The notes under the pieces were generated by a model that searched no databases, was not told the DNA's origin, and saw only the letters and a program-made list of their open reading frames with translations. From an uncultured Eubacteriales bacterium (GTDB lineage Bacteria > Bacillota > Clostridia > Oscillospirales > CAG-272), in contig URHI01000060.1 of NCBI GenBank assembly GCA_900547565.1, forward strand, positions 1-11,843: DNA of 11,843 bases. The letters are read 5' to 3'. The number at the start of each line of letters is the position of its first letter. Positions within the stretch are counted from its first letter, which is position 1. Position numbers and translations under genes: made by a program. This document shows positions 6,637 to 11,843 of the stretch, piece by piece.

Positions 6637-8424
6637 ATGAAGAAAAGGCTGTTATGCCTGGCGCTATGCGTTTTGATGATCGCAGGTGCGTGTATTTTTA
6701 CCGGCTGTTCTTCGTCTGCCGAAGATGATACTGCTGATAATATAGCCAAAGAAAATTCCCGTAGCACCAAAACGCTTAACATGTATCTTATGACCGAAGA
6801 CGAGACAGACCCCGAGGCGGCAGCCGCCGTTGAGGAGGCAATAAATAAGATCACCAAATCAAAATTCAAGACCAAGATCAATATTACTTTCCTTACAGAG
6901 AGCGAGTACTACAGCAAGCTTGAGGCTACCTTCACCGCTAAGGCTGAAGAGGCCGAGCAGGCAGAAGCTGCCGCTAAGGCGCTCAAGAAATATGTCAAGG
7001 AGCATAAGGCAGAGTACGGCAACGAGGGCGCAAAGGAAAAATTCTACGAAGAATACCCCGAGTACCTAAAGTATGCCGAGACGACAACCGATCCCACTGC
7101 CGAAACCACCCCAGAGGAAACGGTGTACAACAAGGATACCGGTCTGCTTGAGCTGAAATACCCTGAGTCCGATCCCAATGTTGTCGATATCTTTTATCTG
7201 TCCGGCTATGACAGATACCTTGAGTATATTGAGAACGAGTGGGTTGCAAGAGTAGATGATGAACTGACCAGCGGTTCCAAAAAACTCAAGGATTACATAA
7301 GCAATGTCTTTATGGATGCCATGAAGATAGACGGGGCTACCTATGCTGTCCCGAACAACCGTACTATCGGCAGCTATACATATATGCTGGTCAACAAAGA
7401 ACTGCTGGCTAAGTATTACTACGATATCAGTTCAATTACTACGCTCAACGACTGCTCGGAGTTCCTGTCGGATATCGCACGCTTTGAGCCGGATGTAGTG
7501 CCGATTGACGGTGCTCCCGATCTGTATAATGTGCTGTACTGGGATATCGATCCCGAAACGCTTGAAATCAGCACGGATACCTTTAACATTATCGGTACAA
7601 CATATTCGGCCAATGCAAGTCTCGGTACCCAGGTTCAGTTTACCAGTCTGTTTGCCTCTAAAAAGACATACAGAGATCAGTTGCTGTCAAACATGAAGTA
7701 TCAGGAGCTGGGCTATTTCAGAAGTGATGTGGCCGTTGATGCAAAGTGCGCTATCAAGATAGTGGAGGGCGGTGCCGAGCTCGAAAAGCAGTACGGAGAG
7801 GACTACCATATGGTGGTGCTTGAGACTCCGAGAGCTAATTCCGACATACTGTACGGCTCTATGATGGCCGTCGGCGGATACAGCAACGATGTTACCCGCG
7901 CAATGGAAATCATCACATATATCAACACCAATGCTGAGTTGCGCAATCTTATCCAGTATGGTATTGAGAATGTCAACTACACGCTGACAGAGGATGGTCA
8001 GGTTGAGTACACCGGTACAAACAGCTATTGGATGGACATCAACAAGACAGGTAACTCTTTCATTGCCTACACATTAGCCGGAACTGATCCCGAGTTGTGG
8101 AAGTACGGCATGAAGCAGAACAGTGATGCAACCGTTGATCTTATACTGGGATTCTCGCTGAAGGACTCCAAGGTCGACAAAGCTGCAATTGCAAAGATGC
8201 GCACGCTGTCGGTTTCGGTTAAGGCAAGACTAGATGCCTGCACCACATATGCCGAGCTGAGCGCTCTTATCGATACTCTGCAGGTGGAGCTGAGAAGCCA
8301 AAGCAACCAAGACATCAAGAATTATGTCGCTGTGACGGCTGAGCCCAATGCGGACGGAGAATCCACGCCGTATGTATTGTTCTACGAATGGATGACCGAA
8401 AAGGGCTTTATCACCGAAGAATGA
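6637..8424 (+). CDS. Extracellular solute-binding lipoprotein (ABC transporter type)
   Basis: Predicted lipoprotein of 595 aa. The signal peptide MKKRLLCLALCVLMIAGACIFTGC ends in a lipobox with lipidated Cys24. The mature part resembles family-1 solute-binding proteins: a first strand (TKTLNMYLMTED), then DIFYLSGYDRYLEYIENEWVARVDDEL (184-210), then the hallmark IDGATYAVPNNRTIGSYTYMLVNKELLAKY (231-260). Between the first two blocks (about 101-180) there is an Ala/Glu/Lys-rich, coiled-coil-like stretch followed by a Thr/Glu/Pro segment (TTTDPTAETTPEET), which looks inserted. The start is ATG 6637 with AAGGAGG at 8 nt; the in-frame ATG 6607 lies inside the leader hairpin and has no ribosome binding site. 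No permease or ATPase genes lie beside it, so it would share a transporter encoded elsewhere. The ligand cannot be inferred; sugars or oligosaccharides are typical of the family. Confidence 0.85.
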   Translation: MKKRLLCLALCVLMIAGACIFTGCSSSAEDDTADNIAKENSRSTKTLNMYLMTEDETDPEAAAAVEEAINKITKSKFKTKINITFLTESEYYSKLEATFTAKAEEAEQAEAAAKALKKYVKEHKAEYGNEGAKEKFYEEYPEYLKYAETTTDPTAETTPEETVYNKDTGLLELKYPESDPNVVDIFYLSGYDRYLEYIENEWVARVDDELTSGSKKLKDYISNVFMDAMKIDGATYAVPNNRTIGSYTYMLVNKELLAKYYYDISSITTLNDCSEFLSDIARFEPDVVPIDGAPDLYNVLYWDIDPETLEISTDTFNIIGTTYSANASLGTQVQFTSLFASKKTYRDQLLSNMKYQELGYFRSDVAVDAKCAIKIVEGGAELEKQYGEDYHMVVLETPRANSDILYGSMMAVGGYSNDVTRAMEIITYINTNAELRNLIQYGIENVNYTLTEDGQVEYTGTNSYWMDINKTGNSFIAYTLAGTDPELWKYGMKQNSDATVDLILGFSLKDSKVDKAAIAKMRTLSVSVKARLDACTTYAELSALIDTLQVELRSQSNQDIKNYVAVTAEPNADGESTPYVLFYEWMTEKGFITEE

Positions 8425-8438
8425 TCTAAAATAATGTT

Positions 8439-8472
8439 GGAGCCGGAAGAATGTCCTCCGGCTCCGTTTTTT
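8439..8472 (+). terminator. Strong intrinsic terminator after the solute-binding lipoprotein
   Basis: A 9-bp perfect G/C-rich stem (GGAGCCGGA at 8439-8447 with TCCGGCTCC at 8457-8465) has a 9-nt loop, followed by G and six T residues (8467-8472). It stands 14 nt after the lipoprotein stop codon and closes that unit. Its T tract ends only 3 nt before the start codon of the next gene. Confidence 0.9.
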
Positions 8473-8475
8473 GCA

Positions 8476-9108
8476 ATGAAATATACTCACATACTTTGGG
8501 ACTTTAACGGAACAATTTTTAACGATGTCGACGCTTCGCGCCGGGCAACCAATATACTTCTCAGACGGTACAGCCTCCCTGAAATTCTGAGTGTTGATGA
8601 ACTGCGAGGTCGGTTCGGATTCCCGGTCAGGGATTATTATGCAGGGCTGGGATTTGACTTTGAAAGGCATAGCTACGAGGATATGGCGCAGGATTGGGCG
8701 GTTCTGTATGAGGCAGAGTGCCGAGATTGCGAGCCCTGCCCGGGAGCTGTAGACAATATCACAAAATTGAATGATAAAGGCTATATTCAGGCTGTAATCT
8801 CGGCTTGTGAGCACAAAATGCTGCAATCCCGCATTGCCGCTCTCGGACTTGACGGTATGTTTGAAAATATATACGGGACCTGCGATGTCAACGCTCACAG
8901 CAAAAATGACACGGCGCTGACGTGGCGTCGAGAGAATGCGGGAGCGTCCGCGATCATGATAGGCGATACACCGCATGACCTCGAGGTTGCAAGACTGATG
9001 GGGGCCGATTGCCTGCTGTATTCAGGAGGTTATGTAAGCCGGCAACGGCTTGCCGCTCTGGGGTGCCCTGTCATAGACATGCTGGATCAGATATGGGATT
9101 ATTTATAA
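8476..9108 (+). CDS. HAD superfamily hydrolase (phosphoglycolate-phosphatase-like)
   Basis: Cytoplasmic haloacid-dehalogenase-fold hydrolase of 210 aa, probably a small-molecule phosphatase. Motif I is WDFNGT, with nucleophile Asp9 and Asn11 where most HAD phosphatases have Asp. Motif II is Ser in AVISACEH (about 108-114), motif III is Lys in AHSKNDT (about 150-156), and motif IV is MIGDTPHDLEVA (about 167-178). The helical cap lies between motifs I and II. I choose ATG 8476 because the protein then starts MKYTHILWDF, as is normal for the family. The in-frame ATG 8434 would translate the terminator stem, and neither start has a Shine-Dalgarno sequence. It is followed after 24 nt by the EEP lipoprotein gene, so the two are likely co-transcribed. 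Its substrate is unknown. Confidence 0.88.
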   Translation: MKYTHILWDFNGTIFNDVDASRRATNILLRRYSLPEILSVDELRGRFGFPVRDYYAGLGFDFERHSYEDMAQDWAVLYEAECRDCEPCPGAVDNITKLNDKGYIQAVISACEHKMLQSRIAALGLDGMFENIYGTCDVNAHSKNDTALTWRRENAGASAIMIGDTPHDLEVARLMGADCLLYSGGYVSRQRLAALGCPVIDMLDQIWDYL

Positions 9109-9132
9109 CAGTTATAGAAAGGAACGAAAGAT

Positions 9133-10863
9133 ATGCTTAAAAAGCTGATAGTGACACTTTTTACACTGATGCTGATACTGTGCGTGTTGTGCTCCTGTGA
9201 CAATGCGTCCCGTCCTTCAGACGGAACAACGTCCGCCGGTTCTGTTTTTTCCTCCGATACCAATGCGGAAAGTAACACCACCGGCCAATTAACCTACCGT
9301 ATCATGACTGCCGACCTCGGCAAATATGCCGTTGTACGCTCCGAAGATGCAACGCAGACAGAGATCGATGCATCAAGAACGGTATACAACGCGCTAAAGG
9401 ATTATGATGGGATCTCCATCAAGACCGACTTTATCATGAAAGACGCCACTAACTCCAAATATACCGAGGAGCCGTATGAAATACTGATCGGGACAACAAA
9501 CCGTGCTGAAACCCAGGCTTTTGCGGGTAAAATGCGCAGCAAGGATTATGGCTATACCGTCATAGGTACCAAGATAGTAATTGCGGGCGGTTCTCCCGAC
9601 GCAACTGCCGCAGCGGTCGAGGCATTTGTGGAGAATGTTATTAACGTAAAGCATGATGACGGTGTGTTTTTATCGTCGGATAATATGTTCAGCGTCACCG
9701 GCAGCTATGCCGTTGAGTCGCTTACGCTTGCCGGAGCCGACATATCGGACTATCGTATAGTATACAAAAGCTCGGGCAGCAGTGCGAAATCGCTGGCGCT
9801 GTCGCTTCAGCAGGATATTGAAGACATGACAGGATATACTCTTAGTGCCGTGTCCGACCGCGAGGCGTATAGTGGCGGGCGTGAAATACTGGTTGGCCAA
9901 ACGTCACGTGATGTGGGCGGTTTGTATGCAAGAGAACTGGGCGACAACGGATATTATATCGGTACTCACGGCGAATTTGTCGTGTTGTTCGGTAACACTC
10001 CGATAGGGCTTATGACAGCGGTAAACAGTCTGTCAAAATCCATACGCGCACTGCCCGGCAACGGTGCAAAGGCTACACTCGATGTTCCAGAAACGATAGC
10101 GACCGTTTCCGAATCGGACAAAATGACGTCTATGAGTTTCAATCTCAAGGTGAATCCGCGAACAAATGAGCGCGACGGGCGTGTTATAAAAATGATACTC
10201 GATTATATGCCCGACACGCTTGGTGTTCAAGAAGCGTCACCCGGCTGGATGTCGTTGCTGGTAGCAAAGCTGACGCCGTATTATAATTACGTCGGTGAGG
10301 GGCGCGACGGCGGCAACAGCGGAGAGTATAATGCCGTGTTTTACCGCAAGGATAAGTTTACACTGCTGGAGTATGGCACAAAATGGCTGTCCGATACGCC
10401 TTCCTCACCGTCCCGATACAGTGAATCGTCGCTTAACCGTATCTATACCTATGCAAAGCTGAAGCGCAACTCAGACGGTGCCGAATTTTTGCACATAAAC
10501 ACTCATCTTGAGCATACAAGCGGCGAGGCACGCATCAAGCAGGTTGCGGTGCTGAATGATTTTATCACTCAAAATTCCGGTATTCCTATGATTATGTCTG
10601 GAGATTTCAACTGTACGTACAGCTCCGAGCCGTATAACGCCATAATTGCAACCGGATTGTCAGATTCTGCAAAGATTGCATTGCAGACCGAGTCGGTTTC
10701 TACCTTTCATAACTACGGCAGTTCCGACAAAACGCTTGATTATTTCTTCATTGATGCTATACATATCAGTGTCGAGCGCTACCACGTGTGCAATGAAAAG
10801 ATAAATGGCGACTATGCCTCGGATCACCACCCGATAATCATTGAATATTATATTGTAAACTGA
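9133..10863 (+). CDS. Lipoprotein with duplicated N-terminal module and endonuclease/exonuclease/phosphatase (EEP) domain
   Basis: Predicted surface lipoprotein of 576 aa. The signal peptide MLKKLIVTLFTLMLILCVLCSC leads to lipidated Cys22, then a Ser/Thr-rich linker (23-50). Two related modules follow, about 54-190 and 205-310. They share YRIM/YRIV, EILIGTTNR/EILVGQTSR and a YGYTVIGTKIVIAGG / NGYYIGTHGEFVVLFG strand pair with a following helix. This resembles the substrate-side modules found with glycoside hydrolases, but I cannot name the family securely. From about 333 to the end lies an EEP domain with all expected residues: Asn337 (SFNLK), Glu367 (GVQEA), His458 (INTHLEH), Asp491 and Asn493 (SGDFNCT), Asp536 (TLDYFF), Asp564-His565 (SDHHPI). 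That suggests a Mg-dependent phosphodiesterase or phosphatase outside the cell. AAAGGA lies 9 nt before ATG 9133. Confidence 0.85.
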   Translation: MLKKLIVTLFTLMLILCVLCSCDNASRPSDGTTSAGSVFSSDTNAESNTTGQLTYRIMTADLGKYAVVRSEDATQTEIDASRTVYNALKDYDGISIKTDFIMKDATNSKYTEEPYEILIGTTNRAETQAFAGKMRSKDYGYTVIGTKIVIAGGSPDATAAAVEAFVENVINVKHDDGVFLSSDNMFSVTGSYAVESLTLAGADISDYRIVYKSSGSSAKSLALSLQQDIEDMTGYTLSAVSDREAYSGGREILVGQTSRDVGGLYARELGDNGYYIGTHGEFVVLFGNTPIGLMTAVNSLSKSIRALPGNGAKATLDVPETIATVSESDKMTSMSFNLKVNPRTNERDGRVIKMILDYMPDTLGVQEASPGWMSLLVAKLTPYYNYVGEGRDGGNSGEYNAVFYRKDKFTLLEYGTKWLSDTPSSPSRYSESSLNRIYTYAKLKRNSDGAEFLHINTHLEHTSGEARIKQVAVLNDFITQNSGIPMIMSGDFNCTYSSEPYNAIIATGLSDSAKIALQTESVSTFHNYGSSDKTLDYFFIDAIHISVERYHVCNEKINGDYASDHHPIIIEYYIVN

Positions 10864-10864
10864 T

Positions 10865-11233
10865 TCAGAGAATGTTGCCTATGGTGAAGGCTTCAAGGCG
10901 CCTCATTTCGTGTATGGCGTTGAGCAAAAGCTCACGGGCACATTCAAAATCGGCATCCTCGCCTGCGGCGGCATAGGACTTCATGGAGGTTATGGCATCT
11001 GATACGCGGTTAAGCTCTACAAAGCTGACTGACAGTCCCACGCGGTCGTGATGCTGTTGCCAGTACTGGTCAAGCTGACTTACTCCGGCGTAACAGCCGT
11101 CTTCTTCAACACCCGGTATGCCTGAGGCTAAGACATACAGCTCGTTTGATGTTTTGTTAATATAAAAGTAATTGAAAACTATACATCCGAGCATGACGGC
11201 AAATATAACGCAGATTATCACAAAAGCCTTCAT
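10865..11233 (-). CDS. DUF4363 family membrane-anchored protein
   Basis: Small protein of 122 aa with one N-terminal membrane helix (about residues 3-24, AFVIICVIFAVMLGCIVFNYFYI). A soluble, mostly helical part follows, with HHDRVGLSVSFVELNRVSDAI and AGEDADFECARELLLNAIHEMRRLEAFTIGNIL. This size and layout fit DUF4363, a family often found behind DUF421 genes in Clostridia. Its ATG (11233-11231) overlaps the TGA of the DUF421 gene by 4 nt (ATGA), with AAGGAG just upstream, so translation is probably coupled. Its role is unknown; a partner of the DUF421 protein at the membrane is a reasonable inference. The stop codon lies 1 nt from the stop of the convergent EEP lipoprotein gene. Confidence 0.8.
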   Translation of the reverse strand: MKAFVIICVIFAVMLGCIVFNYFYINKTSNELYVLASGIPGVEEDGCYAGVSQLDQYWQQHHDRVGLSVSFVELNRVSDAITSMKSYAAAGEDADFECARELLLNAIHEMRRLEAFTIGNIL

Positions 11234-11843
11234 TTATTATTCTCCTTCGGAATAAGACAGACATTGTCGCTGTCATCAATGAGCAAGAGAAATATCTGGT
11301 CGGTGGAGCAATGGTGCTCTGCCGACTTTTGCTTCAACCAGGCGAGGTCTTTGTTGTGCTTTTTCATATTGTAATCGTTGACATATCCGTTTGAAACAAG
11401 AATATGCATAATACCCGGTTCGGGTGGCTTTATACCAAGATCGGACGGTGTGGCAGACCGATATTCGGCTTTGGGAATGACGGAGATCTTGCCGTTCTGT
11501 TCAAGCGTGGCGTAGTTTACCTCGGTGATGTCAGAGATGCCCTGTTGGCGTAGCTCGCCGATAAGCTCCTCAGTGGAAATGCGTACCCGCGACAGCTCGC
11601 GCTGGTTGATGACACCTTTTTCAATGAGCGTGCTCGGACGTGTCGAAATGAGCGTTTTGAGCTTGGGAAATTTTATCAGTACGACAGACATGATTATTTC
11701 TATTGTCGTTATGGTGATAATGGGGATAAGCGCAAAGCTGACGGGAATTTCCTGATTTTCAATAGGCATTGATGCAATCTCGGACAAGATCAGCGTACCG
11801 ACAAGCTCTGATACCTCGAGCTCTCCGATCTGGCGCTTGCCCA
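11230..11843 (-). CDS. DUF421 domain membrane protein (YetF family), N-terminus outside window
   Basis: The gene continues past the window end: the frame is open to 11843 and gives GKRQIGELEVSELVGTLILSE, which matches the conserved early part of DUF421 proteins, so the TTG at 11787 is not a start. About 203 residues are visible. A membrane segment ends near SEIASMPI, a second follows (VSFALIPIITITTIEIIMSVVLI), and then comes the cytoplasmic DUF421 core (RPSTLIEKGVINQRELSRVRIS, ELIGELRQQGISDITEVNYATLEQNGKISVIPK). The C-terminal tail carries a further small domain. B. subtilis relatives include YetF, and relatives occur in spore membranes, so a sporulation or germination role is possible but not shown here. 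It precedes and overlaps the DUF4363 gene. Confidence 0.88.
   Translation of the reverse strand, partial: GKRQIGELEVSELVGTLILSEIASMPIENQEIPVSFALIPIITITTIEIIMSVVLIKFPKLKTLISTRPSTLIEKGVINQRELSRVRISTEELIGELRQQGISDITEVNYATLEQNGKISVIPKAEYRSATPSDLGIKPPEPGIMHILVSNGYVNDYNMKKHNKDLAWLKQKSAEHHCSTDQIFLLLIDDSDNVCLIPKENNK

Noticed and set aside
8502..8510. Asn in motif I (DFNGT) of the HAD protein as a sign of an inactive enzyme
   Set aside because: The D-x-N-G-T form recurs in a recognisable subset of HAD proteins and the nucleophile Asp and the other motifs are intact, so loss of activity cannot be concluded.
8230..8976. Minus-strand frame of 248 codons across the terminator and HAD gene
   Set aside because: It spans an intrinsic terminator and covers parts of two well-supported genes; no motif or ribosome binding site.
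11230..11787. TTG at 11787 as start of the DUF421 gene
   Set aside because: Conserved family residues (GKRQIGELEVSELVGTLILSE) are encoded upstream in the same frame up to the window edge, so the gene is truncated by the window.

Overview
The window looks like chromosomal DNA of an endospore-forming member of the Clostridia, probably a gut Oscillospirales-type organism. This is inferred from sigE and spoIIGA, from the dgt-dnaG-rpoD order, from strong AAGGAGG-type ribosome binding sites, and from a DUF421/DUF4363 pair with two lipoproteins. I see no mobile element, CRISPR array, tRNA or rRNA. Most of the window is core genome, and the less familiar part is the accessory stretch from about 6.5 kb onward.

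Layout. (1) 1-263, plus strand: the tail of a YigZ/IMPACT-family gene, closed by a hairpin and facing the next unit. (2) 317-2002, minus strand: spoIIGA-sigE, the sporulation operon encoding the mother-cell sigma factor precursor and its processing protease. Its promoter has a perfect TTGACA and TATAAT 21 bp apart, resembling the long-spaced Spo0A-dependent spoIIG promoter of Bacillus subtilis. (3) 2256-6508, plus strand: dgt-dnaG-rpoD, a macromolecular-synthesis operon (dNTP hydrolase, primase, housekeeping sigma factor). The sigma factor carries an unusual acidic N-terminal extension of about 100 residues. (4) 6555-8472: a free-standing transcription unit with a consensus sigma-A promoter, a 5' leader hairpin, an orphan solute-binding lipoprotein and a strong intrinsic terminator. 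(5) 8476-10863: a HAD-family hydrolase and a lipoprotein that combines a duplicated N-terminal module with a metal-dependent endonuclease/exonuclease/phosphatase (EEP) domain, probably co-transcribed. (6) 10865-11843, minus strand: a DUF421 membrane protein, cut by the window edge, overlapping a DUF4363 protein by 4 nt.

How the genes work together. SpoIIGA would activate pro-SigE in the mother cell once the septum forms, under Spo0A control. Dgt, DnaG and RpoD link nucleotide pools, replication priming and basal transcription. The two lipoproteins would be anchored outside the membrane, one binding a solute and one hydrolysing a phosphoester or related substrate, but neither substrate can be read from the sequence. 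DUF421/DUF4363 may be sporulation-related membrane proteins, which is an inference from related families.

I did not find a clearly new multi-gene system. The best leads are the conserved spoIIG promoter geometry, the enlarged SigE pro-sequence, the acidic extension on sigma-A, and the HAD/EEP lipoprotein pair.
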